Origin: an uncultured Mucispirillum sp. | Lineage (GTDB): Bacteria; Chrysiogenota; Deferribacteres; Deferribacterales; Mucispirillaceae | DNA: 64,000 nt | Direction of reading: 5' to 3' | Assembly (NCBI GenBank): GCA_944324495.1 | Contig: CALUWN010000003.1 | Location: 84,204 to 148,203 of the forward strand | Part shown: positions 51,982 through 60,915 of the stretch, in pieces | Position numbering within the stretch: the stretch's first letter is position 1 | Layout of the letters: the number at the start of each line of letters is the position of its first letter | Position numbers and translations under genes: made by a program | The notes under the pieces: model-generated | Database searches by the model: none | The model's input: only the letters and a program-made list of their open reading frames with translations | What the model was told of the DNA's origin: nothing

Positions 51982-54258
51982 TTAGCTGCAGCTTTCACAT
52001 ATTTCTTCATCATTAAAGTTTGCTTTTGGAGTTTTCATATAATATAAAGTTTTAATGCCAAGCTCCATTGCATATTTAATATCTTCCCATAAAGCACGAG
52101 CTGATTCTGGTTTTTTATAATAAAGAGTAATAGATTGTGCCTGGTCAATATATTTTTGTCTTATAGCTGCAAGCTCTATAATAGTTTTTGCAGGAATATC
52201 CCAGCATCGTTCATAATACATCCTGTTTTCTTTAATATTTGCCACTAAAGTAGGCAGGTTTTGTATGCCTTCTTCCATATAAAAAAGGTCCATAACAGGC
52301 TCGATTGATTCTGTAGCATTAATGCTTTTACCACTTGTGGCAGTTGGTGCAATTGCTGCAACATAGGAAAAACGAATACCAAATGTTTTTATATCATCAG
52401 ATAACCTGTTCCATTTCTTTTTATCTACTTTTAGATTAAATGATTTATAATCAAATAATGATAAATGAAATGGAGTTTTTCCACTACACCATTTAGAATC
52501 TTTAAAAGCAGGGTAAGCTCCACGTTCTTTTGCTAAAGTGCAGGCAGCAGAATAAAGATGAAAATATAAATCATCAAAAAGTGAGTTTGTAAACTCTTTT
52601 GCCTTATCTTCAGTAAATTTAATTTTATTTTTTGCAAGCAGGTTTGCATAGTTTAGCACACCTATGCCAATAGGTCTGTTTTTCTTATTAGCAGCTTCGC
52701 CCTCTTTTACAGGGTAAAACTGAGTATCTATAATATTATCACACCCTCTAAGTAAAGTATAAGAAAATGCAGATTTTTCTTTTTCGCTCATATTATACCA
52801 AGATATTAAATTAATAGAGCAAAGGTTACATATACCAATTTCACCACTTTTTTTCACCTGATGTATTTCATATTCATTATCTTCATTTAAGTATAATTTT
52901 TCAGATATGAGTTTTGAAGAAGATGAAGGAACTAAAACTTCAGTACACAGGTTAGATGCACCAACAAAAGTATTAAGTACAGACTGTTCATTAATATTAT
53001 CTACAAAAGTTAAGTACAGGTTGCCACTTTCTGTACGGATTTTTAATATAAGATAAAGCAAATCTTTTGCTTTAATAGTTTTTTTCCTAATGCCCGGCTT
53101 TGTTTCATAATAAATATATGCTTTTTCAAACTCTTTTCCATAGGTGGAATTTAAGAGTGGAGTTTCTTTTGGGTCAAAAAGGGTAATATCGCCATCATGC
53201 TCAACACGTTCTTTAAAAATATTATGGATACGAATAGAATACATTAATTTTCTAGCCCTGCTATCTTCTGTACCACCTGCATCTTTAAGCATTATCATAT
53301 CCTGCACATCGTAATGCCAAAAAGGAAATGTAATAACGCATGAGCCTTTACGTTTACTTTGCTGGTTAAAAGCAGAAATTGTCTGCTCTACGCGTTTTAT
53401 AAAAGGCACAGGGCCATCAGAAGTGCCATTAAATGAAGCAATTTTTGAGCCTGATGCACGAATATTTGATACATCATAAGCAATACCACCTGAAAATTTA
53501 GAATATAGTGCAATATTACTATCAGTTTGATTTAAGCTCCAAGTATCATCATCAGGAGTATTTAATACACATGATGCAAGCTGAGAATTATTATAACCAC
53601 TGTTCATAATACGTGGTGTAGCAAATGTGACTTGATGCAGGCTTAGCATATCATATGTTTCTTTAATGTGCTTTAATCTTGTTTTTTTATCATCATTATA
53701 AAAAGAATACATAGCAGCAACCATATAAGTAATCTGCGGAAGTTCAAGCTTTTTATTTTTTATGGTTTTGCAGTATTTTGTAAAAAATATATTAAGAGCT
53801 TTATATGTAAAAAGGAAATCTCTATCTGGCTCTATCAAGCTGTTTAATATTTCAATTTCTTTGTGTGTAAATGAGTTTATAAAATCTTTATTATACACGC
53901 CGCCTGTTACTCCGCGGGTAAGCACAAGGCTTAAATGTGGGTACTGGCCTGTTTTTTTAAGCCCGTAAGTTTCTTTATATATTTTCATTAAATAAAGCCG
54001 TTCTGCTATTTCATCATATTCAGTATACAGCGGGCTTATATTATTAACTGCTGTATTAATTAAAGCATCATAAAGGTCTGTTATTTTCATTTTATTATTT
54101 ATTTTTACATTTAAGTCTGTAAGCAGTTTATTTGTAAAAGCATCTTTATGATTTGTGGCCCATGAAGTTACTTTTCTGAGTTTTTCTTCATTATAGGGCT
54201 CCTGCCTGCCATCACGTTTTATTATAATATGTTTTTTACCTTCTGCTAAAGTTACCAT
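51982..54258 (-). CDS. nrdA: Ribonucleoside-diphosphate reductase alpha subunit (class I)
   Basis: 758 residues. The N-terminal ATP-cone (IIIKRDGRQEPYNEEKLRK) senses ATP/dATP; SCVLNTP and SNLCTEV contain active-site Cys; ATSGKSINATESIEP is the glycyl/loop region; the C-terminal ICESCS holds the redox Cys pair that shuttles electrons. Makes dNDPs from NDPs. It follows nrdB by 8 bases and shares the cobalamin riboswitch. Order nrdB-nrdA is reversed from E. coli. Confidence 0.95.
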   Translation of the reverse strand: MVTLAEGKKHIIIKRDGRQEPYNEEKLRKVTSWATNHKDAFTNKLLTDLNVKINNKMKITDLYDALINTAVNNISPLYTEYDEIAERLYLMKIYKETYGLKKTGQYPHLSLVLTRGVTGGVYNKDFINSFTHKEIEILNSLIEPDRDFLFTYKALNIFFTKYCKTIKNKKLELPQITYMVAAMYSFYNDDKKTRLKHIKETYDMLSLHQVTFATPRIMNSGYNNSQLASCVLNTPDDDTWSLNQTDSNIALYSKFSGGIAYDVSNIRASGSKIASFNGTSDGPVPFIKRVEQTISAFNQQSKRKGSCVITFPFWHYDVQDMIMLKDAGGTEDSRARKLMYSIRIHNIFKERVEHDGDITLFDPKETPLLNSTYGKEFEKAYIYYETKPGIRKKTIKAKDLLYLILKIRTESGNLYLTFVDNINEQSVLNTFVGASNLCTEVLVPSSSSKLISEKLYLNEDNEYEIHQVKKSGEIGICNLCSINLISWYNMSEKEKSAFSYTLLRGCDNIIDTQFYPVKEGEAANKKNRPIGIGVLNYANLLAKNKIKFTEDKAKEFTNSLFDDLYFHLYSAACTLAKERGAYPAFKDSKWCSGKTPFHLSLFDYKSFNLKVDKKKWNRLSDDIKTFGIRFSYVAAIAPTATSGKSINATESIEPVMDLFYMEEGIQNLPTLVANIKENRMYYERCWDIPAKTIIELAAIRQKYIDQAQSITLYYKKPESARALWEDIKYAMELGIKTLYYMKTPKANFNDEEICESCS

Positions 54259-54266
54259 ATATCACC

Positions 54267-55349
54267 TTATAAATCATTTTTTAGTGTGCCTTTTTGGTAT
54301 GATGTGTTTGAAGTTTCCTGTAAGGCGGCGTTTTGCTTGTTAATATTTCTGTAATTATTAAAAAAATCTATAATATCTGTTTTTTCTTCTTTGCTGTATG
54401 GGTTATCAATTATGCCAATATCTTTTAAGCGAATATTAGCCCAGTATTTTATAAAGTTTTCAGATATCTGGCTGTTTATGCCAGCAACTTCATAATTATC
54501 AAAAAGGTATTTTGCCCATAATATTTCCTGTTCTACTACAACTTGTGCTATTTCTTTTGCTATTGTAGTAAAAGTGCCGTTATCAAAAAGATATTTAAAC
54601 CCTTGATGTTCTTCTTTTGATAAAATATTTAATATGTTTTTTCCTGTTACAACATGAACTGATAATTCATCATGGGCAATTAATTTAATAGTTTTAGTAA
54701 AGCCAGAAATCGCATTATCATAATTATCGTTAATAATGAATGTAACAAGAAATGAAAAAGGAAATTTTACGCCTTCTAAAAAATATATCCCTAATAGCAG
54801 GCGTAAAAGAGCTGTTTGTTTTTCTTCTAATGAATATTTAGAAGTGTTTTCTATACAAACTTCAGATACCTTATGGAAAAGCTCGCATTCATTTTCCATA
54901 CGCTTTTTAACAAATTCATCAGTATATACTAAATCTAGGGTTAGTGCTGCATTGTGGCCAAATACTTCTGAAAGCCCATATGAATATGATTCTGCATGTA
55001 TTGCTTCTTCTATTGCAATACGGGCATATAAAAGGCTCCAAATAGAGCTTGTAACCACTTGGGAAAGCACATAACTTATACCGCTTGTAACACCGCTGTC
55101 CATTAATGTTTGGTAAGCAATATTAAGTTTGAATGCACGTTTTGCATCATCGGGCAGGTCTTGAAATTTAGTTTTATCAGATTTATAGTCAATCTCTTTT
55201 GTAAACCAAGTGTTTGCCTCACTTGCTTCTTTTAGTTTTCTAGCAATATCGTGGGTTATGTTATCAATACGAATATAGTTTCCAAATTTTCCAAAAAATA
55301 TTTTTTCATTTTCAACTTTAAATGAAATATCTAATACTGGTTTTGTCAT
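54267..55349 (-). CDS. nrdB: Ribonucleoside-diphosphate reductase beta subunit (class I)
   Basis: 360 residues, all helical ferritin-like. Metal ligands and radical Tyr are visible: Asp in YQTLMDS, Glu/His/Tyr in EEAIHAESYSYG, Glu in FLEGVKFPFSFL and Glu/His in AHDELSVH. The Glu-His spacing in the last motif is four rather than three, as in some NrdB subgroups. The presence of Tyr predicts a tyrosyl-radical enzyme that needs oxygen for activation. Preceded by a B12 aptamer and a terminator-like hairpin. Confidence 0.94.
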   Translation of the reverse strand: MTKPVLDISFKVENEKIFFGKFGNYIRIDNITHDIARKLKEASEANTWFTKEIDYKSDKTKFQDLPDDAKRAFKLNIAYQTLMDSGVTSGISYVLSQVVTSSIWSLLYARIAIEEAIHAESYSYGLSEVFGHNAALTLDLVYTDEFVKKRMENECELFHKVSEVCIENTSKYSLEEKQTALLRLLLGIYFLEGVKFPFSFLVTFIINDNYDNAISGFTKTIKLIAHDELSVHVVTGKNILNILSKEEHQGFKYLFDNGTFTTIAKEIAQVVVEQEILWAKYLFDNYEVAGINSQISENFIKYWANIRLKDIGIIDNPYSKEEKTDIIDFFNNYRNINKQNAALQETSNTSYQKGTLKNDL

Positions 55350-55384
55350 AATACTACCCTTAAAATATAATTAAATAAAAAGAT

Positions 55385-55458
55385 ACTAACTAAGCAGACA
55401 AAAATATTTTCAAGCGAGGTCAGTGCATAAAAATAAAGAGTATGCCTGCCTAGTTAGT
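55385..55458 (-). terminator. Terminator-like hairpin in the nrdB leader (riboswitch expression platform)
   Basis: On the minus strand ACTAACTAGGCAGGCA (55458-55443) pairs with TGTCTGCTTAGTTAGT (55400-55385) over 16 positions with two G-U, around a 42-base loop; ATCTTTTTATTT follows. It sits between the aptamer and the nrdB ATG at 55349, where a riboswitch-controlled stop would be expected. Confidence 0.65.
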
Positions 55459-55540
55459 AATAAAAAAGTGGTATAAGTTTAAAGATTAATTAAAAAGAAT
55501 AAACACACATTGGCTGCTTCCCTCCGAAGAAATAGAATAA

Positions 55541-55663
55541 GATAAGCATATCCTGACTTGCCTTCATCCTCTACCCGCCTTCCCGAATATCAGTGGCATA
55601 ATGGGTTTTGTCTGGCTTACAGTTGCGGGGGCAGTGCAGGCATCTCACCTGCTTCCGCTTACC
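55541..55663 (-). promoter_or_regulatory. Cobalamin (B12) riboswitch upstream of nrdB-nrdA
   Basis: Reading the minus strand, the order of conserved blocks is GGTAAGC (P1), GGAAGCAGGTGAGAT, GCACTGCCCCCGCAACTGTA, ATGCCACTG, CGGGAAGGC, GGATGAAGGCAAGTCAGGA (B12 box) and GCTTATC, which closes P1 with GGTAAGC. This is the full cobalamin aptamer order. B12 binding normally lowers expression. The gene it leads into is the class I reductase, so high B12 should turn off nrdBA. Confidence 0.93.
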
Positions 55664-55855
55664 TGATTTATATTTTTATCAGAAAAATTTTATATATTCA
55701 AGAATAAATTTTTTTATAGATTATAACTTGTTGATAGAAGAATGAAAAAAACTTTATTAGACATTAGCTGTCTTGCTATCTATATACATTGTAAAATAAT
55801 CAGTTGATTTTTATATATAACCTAGCTAGAGTATAACTATTAAGTTAGGAGAAAT

Positions 55856-57970
55856 ATGCACCGTTTTTTTATAATTTGTTTTTTGCTTATTCCATTTGTA
55901 GCATTTGGTGAGATAAAAAAAATCACAAAAACAGAAAAAGTTGTTGTACCACATAACCAGTCGGTAGAGCAGGTACTAAATTATACCAGTGAAAAGCTAG
56001 CCCGTATAGCAGCAGAGGAAGCAGGTGTGGCTATTTCATCCAATACCACTTTGGTTGATGGTAAAATATCTAAAGATGAAATCAAAATGCAGACAAGTGC
56101 CATAGCTCAAAAGGAAACAAAACTTTTAAAACAGGAAACTATAAACGGCATTACATATATAACAGTGCAGGTGACAGCTTCGGTGGATTCTGCTGAGCTT
56201 GATGCTTTTTTAAGACAGCTTATGCAAAACGAAGCGTTAAAAAAAGAGCTGGAACAGGAAAGAGAAGCTAAGCTTGCTTTGGAAAAAAAGTTGAAAAAAG
56301 CCAGTAAGGAAGAATATGATTCTACTTTAAGTAAAGAGGCAGAAAATATAGCAAAAGTGCAAAAGGCAAGGCAAAAACAATTAGAAATTGAAATGGCTAA
56401 TGCTAAGCAGCAGTTTATGGAGGCAGAACGCAGGCAGAAACAAGAAGAACTTGAAGCCATGCAGGAACTTGAGCGTATTGAAAAAGAATATAAAGCACAA
56501 GATGCAGCATTGCAGAAAAAAATTGCAGCCGAAAAAAATGCAGAAGCAAAAGCTGAAATGGAGCATCAGGCACTTTTAGCAGAACTTGCTCAAAATGCAC
56601 TTATCAACGATAAAAAACTGGATACCACAGCCAGCGATACCATAGAAATAATCGTGATAGATGCAGGAAGTGTACGGGTAAATTTTGCAGCATTAATTAA
56701 AGAGTATAAAACTGCAATGGATGCTAATGAAAAAAAACTGCACTCACTTCATCTTTCCCAGTTAGAAATACTTAAAAAACAAGTCTATACAGTAGAAAAA
56801 CCAGTAAAAGGTGAATGGGAAAGCTCAAAAGAATATAATGCAAGACTTAGTGAATATAATAAAAATAAAAGAGAGTATGAACTAAACAATAAACAAAAGA
56901 TTGCAGATGCTGAAAAATCATATAAAGAAAAAATAGAAAAAAGCAAAACAGAAACAACAAAATCATTAATAAATGCACTAGCCCCACTTTATGACAGGCT
57001 TGTAAAATATGCTAAAGGGAGATATACATCTGGCAAAACAGCAAAGGCAGTTATATCTTTTGGGGAAAGAGATGTGGATAATGTGCAGCTTCCTATTACT
57101 ATAAATTATGACGGTAAAAAATATGACTTTACATATAAATTTCAAGATATACAAGAATTTAGGGCAATGTATGAAACAAGAGCCAGTTTTAAAGCAATAC
57201 CCCTTTTTGGAGCAGAAGCAAAAGGCTCAACTCAGGCAAAACCATACTTAACAGGCTTTAATGTGGTGCATTTGGGAAATAATAAAGAAAAGTTTTTTGA
57301 AGTAAATGACGGCTATAATATTTTTCCTGAGATTATAGAATATAGAAATATGCAGGATGAAGTAAGTGGAAAAAAGATATCAGAAAATGAAAGCGCAGGC
57401 TATGGCTCATTTAAACAAAATACATCTGATGTAAACATTAAAAAACAGCAGTATAAAAGAAGCTACTGGCTTTATGGGTTAAATCTAGCAGGTGGTTTTA
57501 ATGGTGATGCATTACTTTTTGATTTTACAAGCCAAATACACTGGAGATTTAATAGAGTTCTTGGGCTATATACTAACTTTGGCTTAATGGTTGGTGTAAG
57601 TGGAATATCATCAAATAACAGCCGCAGTTATGATTATAATGATTATGACGATGATAACTACTATTATGGCAGCTCATCAACAAAAAGAAGTTCTTCAAGT
57701 GTAGGCAGTGTAGACAGCAGTTTATATATTGGTTTAGGACTTGATATTTATGTAACAGATAATGTAGTTCTTTTTGGAGAAGTAAACGGTGGCTATTTCT
57801 ATGATGAAAGGCTAAACAGCAATTTTGGGGCAATATTTAAGGGTGGTTTAGCTCTGCACTATATAACTAATGCTCTTGGAGATGTGCGATTATCCGTATT
57901 TTTAGAGCAGATAATAACAGAAACAACCAGTGGAAAAACACCATTTTTTGGAGCAGGTTTGCAGTTTTAA
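55856..57970 (+). CDS. Unknown envelope protein: coiled coil plus C-terminal beta-barrel-like domain
   Basis: 704 residues. Signal peptide MHRFFIICFLLIPFVAFG. An N-terminal domain (30-125) is followed by a long charged coiled coil (about 125-255) rich in Glu, Lys, Ala and Gln. A middle domain (270-480) is unassigned. From ~540 the sequence alternates polar and aromatic residues in strand-like stretches and ends in GAGLQF, a terminal Phe as in outer-membrane barrels. A Ser/Tyr/Asp-rich loop lies near 585-620. A role linking cytosol-facing or periplasmic coil to outer membrane is conjecture. Confidence 0.72.
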   Translation: MHRFFIICFLLIPFVAFGEIKKITKTEKVVVPHNQSVEQVLNYTSEKLARIAAEEAGVAISSNTTLVDGKISKDEIKMQTSAIAQKETKLLKQETINGITYITVQVTASVDSAELDAFLRQLMQNEALKKELEQEREAKLALEKKLKKASKEEYDSTLSKEAENIAKVQKARQKQLEIEMANAKQQFMEAERRQKQEELEAMQELERIEKEYKAQDAALQKKIAAEKNAEAKAEMEHQALLAELAQNALINDKKLDTTASDTIEIIVIDAGSVRVNFAALIKEYKTAMDANEKKLHSLHLSQLEILKKQVYTVEKPVKGEWESSKEYNARLSEYNKNKREYELNNKQKIADAEKSYKEKIEKSKTETTKSLINALAPLYDRLVKYAKGRYTSGKTAKAVISFGERDVDNVQLPITINYDGKKYDFTYKFQDIQEFRAMYETRASFKAIPLFGAEAKGSTQAKPYLTGFNVVHLGNNKEKFFEVNDGYNIFPEIIEYRNMQDEVSGKKISENESAGYGSFKQNTSDVNIKKQQYKRSYWLYGLNLAGGFNGDALLFDFTSQIHWRFNRVLGLYTNFGLMVGVSGISSNNSRSYDYNDYDDDNYYYGSSSTKRSSSSVGSVDSSLYIGLGLDIYVTDNVVLFGEVNGGYFYDERLNSNFGAIFKGGLALHYITNALGDVRLSVFLEQIITETTSGKTPFFGAGLQF

Positions 57971-58006
57971 AAAATTTTATATGAGAAACAAGATAAAAAA
58001 AATAGA

Positions 58007-58576
58007 TTAATTGGCAGATATTTGGTTGTATTCGGCAAGTAAATCATCAGCTGGAGCAAGTAGTACCCGTTCAATATACGGGTACTTACCTTTAACACTT
58101 GTATAAATTTCTTTTAAGTCATCACTATTTAAAATATCCTGCAACTGAGATTTGTAAACAGAAGCAAAAGTATTATGGCTTAAGTCTTCAGCTATAAAAC
58201 GCTGGCAAACTTCGTTACAAGCCTGTAATACTTTTTCAGCAGCCTGTTTTCTTGCTCTTTCATGTTTACCAATATTTCCTTCTTCTGGAGTAACGCTTGC
58301 TATTTCATTATAATCTTTTATAGCAGTATTTAAAAGCACCTGCATATCGTTATTGATTGAAACTTCCTGTAAGCGTTTAAATTGTTCTAAAAGCGTATTA
58401 TGTTCGTGCTTAAGTTGAGTAAGCCTGTCATTAGTTTCATTGACTTGCTGTTTTAACCGCATAATCTCATCCAAGTGATTATCGCCATTTTCACTGGATT
58501 TTTTAACGGAAAATAAAGCAAACACACTAACGCAGGCAGCAACTAAAGCAAGAAAAATAGAAATAAATGTTGCCAT
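58007..58576 (-). CDS. Unknown membrane-anchored coiled-coil protein
   Basis: 189 residues: one N-terminal membrane helix (ISIFLALVAACVSVFALF), a coiled coil (about 35-75, MRLKQQVNETNDRLTQLKHE) and a helical C-terminal domain with two Cys (LQACNEVCQ). No known family is recognised. It converges with the 704-residue envelope gene, 36 bases apart. GGAGGCAAAT sits just before the ATG. Confidence 0.7.
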   Translation of the reverse strand: MATFISIFLALVAACVSVFALFSVKKSSENGDNHLDEIMRLKQQVNETNDRLTQLKHEHNTLLEQFKRLQEVSINNDMQVLLNTAIKDYNEIASVTPEEGNIGKHERARKQAAEKVLQACNEVCQRFIAEDLSHNTFASVYKSQLQDILNSDDLKEIYTSVKGKYPYIERVLLAPADDLLAEYNQISAN

Positions 58577-58715
58577 ATTTGCCTCCCGAATAATAAAGCA
58601 TTTTTACCTTCATAAGTCAAGAAGCAAATATAGTGCCAAATTTAGATTAACTTTTAACATTATATAATTATAAATATGAGGTACTATGCAAAATAATATA
58701 TATTAATTAAGAATA

Positions 58716-58747
58716 AAAAAGCTCACCACAAAAATGATGAGCTTTTT
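58716..58747 (-). terminator. Terminator downstream of tRNA-Arg
   Basis: AAAAAGCTCA and TGAGCTTTTT arms flank a 12-base loop; T-runs occur on both strands. It lies just past the tRNA-Arg 3' end. Confidence 0.8.
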
Positions 58748-58752
58748 AAAAG

Positions 58753-58826
<74 letters not shown>

Positions 58827-58998
58827 ATATTAGAATATATCTTTAACTATAAATTTATTAATTTGTCAAGCAAATATTTTAAAAAATATAGATTTCTTGA
58901 ATTTAATAAGTAATATATAAAAAATTTTCTTGCCTAAGATAAGCCCCTGTGGTAAAAAATAACTTTAAAATAAATGAAATATATATAAAAGAGGTATA

Positions 58999-59781
58999 AT
59001 GGAACTTAACAACACGCCTGTATATATAGGCACAAGCGGATATAATTATGATGACTGGAAAGGCACTTTTGCCCCAAAAGATGTGGATAATTACGACCTT
59101 TTAAACCACTATAAAGCAGCTGGTCTTAATTTTTTAGAATTAACTTATACTTTTTACCGTATGCCTATTGCTGAAAAAGTTGCAGGAATATGCGACAGGC
59201 TTGGTGATAATATAAAACTTTCTATTAGGCTTCATAAATCATTAATGCGTAAAAAACCCGGCAAAATAGAGATAGATTCTTTTAAAGAGGGCATAGCTCC
59301 TGCTTTGGAGCGTGGCTCTGCTATTGCACTTTTAGCAGATTTTCACCATTTATTTTCAGCAAGCCGTGAAAATTTTGATATATTACTTGAATTAAAAGAA
59401 AACTTTAAAGATTTGCCACTTTTTATAGAGCTTACAAATTCCACTTGGCATAAAGCAAGGTTTTATGATGAGTTTAAGGCTCATGAAATAGGGCTTTGCG
59501 TTGTAGACGGGCCAACATTTAAAGGGTTTGCCCCTTATAAACCAATATGCTCTAATAATGGTGTATATTTTAGGCTTTATGGTAAAGACCCATTGTGGCT
59601 TAGCGGGCCAGATAAATTTTTAAACTATAATTATTCTGAAAAAGAGTTAAAGAAATTTTTAGATGATGCAAGAGATGTTTCTGTTATGGCAGAAAACATA
59701 TTTTTCTCTTTTTGTAATGTGGAGCAAGGCTATGCACCTAAAAATGCTGTAGCTCTTATGAATATGATAGAGCAGATATAA
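58999..59781 (+). CDS. DUF72 domain protein
   Basis: 260 residues matching the DUF72 (YecE) TIM-barrel-like family: N-terminal YIGTSGYNYDDWKGTFAP, then LRLH-type IRLHKSL, FIELTNSTWH and YFRLYGK. The family is widespread without a settled function. AGAGGTATA lies before the ATG. It overlaps the next gene by one base, so the two are cotranscribed. Confidence 0.9.
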   Translation: MELNNTPVYIGTSGYNYDDWKGTFAPKDVDNYDLLNHYKAAGLNFLELTYTFYRMPIAEKVAGICDRLGDNIKLSIRLHKSLMRKKPGKIEIDSFKEGIAPALERGSAIALLADFHHLFSASRENFDILLELKENFKDLPLFIELTNSTWHKARFYDEFKAHEIGLCVVDGPTFKGFAPYKPICSNNGVYFRLYGKDPLWLSGPDKFLNYNYSEKELKKFLDDARDVSVMAENIFFSFCNVEQGYAPKNAVALMNMIEQI

Positions 59782-60035
59782 TGATAAAAAAAGCTGCTGC
59801 TGTTAAAGGTGATATAGAGCATAAAAAAGCACAAGTTTTATCATCGGCATCTGGAAAGCTGGCAGAAGAGATGCTTAAAATTGCAAAAGAGCATAATATT
59901 AATATACATCAGGATGCAAATTTGGCAGAAGTATTATCCACTTTAGAAGTTTATGAAAATTTGGATGATGATTTATATGAAGCAGTATCAAGTATACTGC
60001 AGGAATTATATATTATAAATAAAAATCTACCTTAA
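59781..60035 (+). CDS. FlhB C-terminal-domain-like protein
   Basis: 84 residues aligned with the cytosolic C-terminal part of FlhB/YscU export-switch proteins: AAAVKGD, a helix (LAEEMLKIAKEHNINIHQD), ANLAEVLSTLE and LYEAVSSILQELY. The region usually carrying the self-cleaving NPTH is SSAS here, so no autocleavage is expected. Similar free-standing proteins occur next to flagellar or housekeeping genes. It may modulate flagellar export. No membrane part. Confidence 0.72.
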   Translation: MIKKAAAVKGDIEHKKAQVLSSASGKLAEEMLKIAKEHNINIHQDANLAEVLSTLEVYENLDDDLYEAVSSILQELYIINKNLP

Positions 60036-60054
60036 AATAAGTGAGGGGTATTAT

Positions 60055-60915
60055 ATGAAAAAATGGGTAAAAATAATAGTTGCTGTAGTAATAGCACTTG
60101 TTTTTATAAGAGCAGTAGCAGTTATGGCTGGCTTATCTGGCACAAGCGTTGGTATTACTTCGCCATCTATTGCTGTAATGGATATTTCAGGGCAAATTTT
60201 TGAAAGTAAAAGTGTTATAGAAAAACTTAATGAATATAAAGATAATCCGTTAGTAGAGGGAGTTATTATTAGAGTTGATTCTCCCGGTGGGGCAGTAAAT
60301 CCTAGTATGGAAATATATAATCATGTATTAACATTAGGCAAACCAGTATATGCTGCTATGGGTTCAGTGGCTGCTTCTGGCGCTTATTTAATATCTTTAG
60401 GGGCAGATGCTATATATGCTGAGCCTTCAACTATTACAGGCAGTATTGGTGTTATTATGAATTTAGTAAACACTCAAGAGCTTATGGGAAAAATTGGTAT
60501 AGAAAGCATTGTCATAAAAAGCGGTGAATTTAAAGATGCAGGCAGCCCAAGCCGCCCTATGACAGAAAAAGACAGGGAAGTATTAAATGCAGTGCTTATG
60601 GATATGTATAATCAGTTTGTAGATATTGTAATAAAAAGACGCGGTCTTTCAAAAGAAAAAGTGCTTGCTTTAGCAGACGGCAGAATATACACAGGCAATA
60701 TGGCACAGAAAGAAGGGCTTGTAAACCATATTGGTTCATACCAAAAAGCATTTGAAGATATGAAAGAAAAATTAAATAAGCCAAATTTAGTGCTTTATGA
60801 AGAGCCAAAAGAAAAAACAATGCTTGAAAAATTAACAGAGGCCACTTCCCGCACAGAGTTAAATAAAATATTGACTACAAAAACAGGCTTCTTTTATATG
60901 ACGGAAATATATTAA
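60055..60915 (+). CDS. sppA: Signal peptide peptidase SppA
   Basis: 286 residues, the short single-domain form. One N-terminal membrane helix (about 5-24), then IIRVDSPGGAVNPSMEIY, the catalytic Ser in AAMGSVAASGAYLI, ITGSIGVI and the general-base Lys in VIKSGEFKDAG. Degrades leftover signal peptides in the inner membrane. GAGGGG lies before the ATG. It overlaps comM by one base. Confidence 0.93.
   Translation: MKKWVKIIVAVVIALVFIRAVAVMAGLSGTSVGITSPSIAVMDISGQIFESKSVIEKLNEYKDNPLVEGVIIRVDSPGGAVNPSMEIYNHVLTLGKPVYAAMGSVAASGAYLISLGADAIYAEPSTITGSIGVIMNLVNTQELMGKIGIESIVIKSGEFKDAGSPSRPMTEKDREVLNAVLMDMYNQFVDIVIKRRGLSKEKVLALADGRIYTGNMAQKEGLVNHIGSYQKAFEDMKEKLNKPNLVLYEEPKEKTMLEKLTEATSRTELNKILTTKTGFFYMTEIY

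Noticed and set aside
54736-55074. Plus-strand frame of 112 codons opposite nrdB
   Set aside because: Lies antisense to a conserved gene and gives no recognisable protein.
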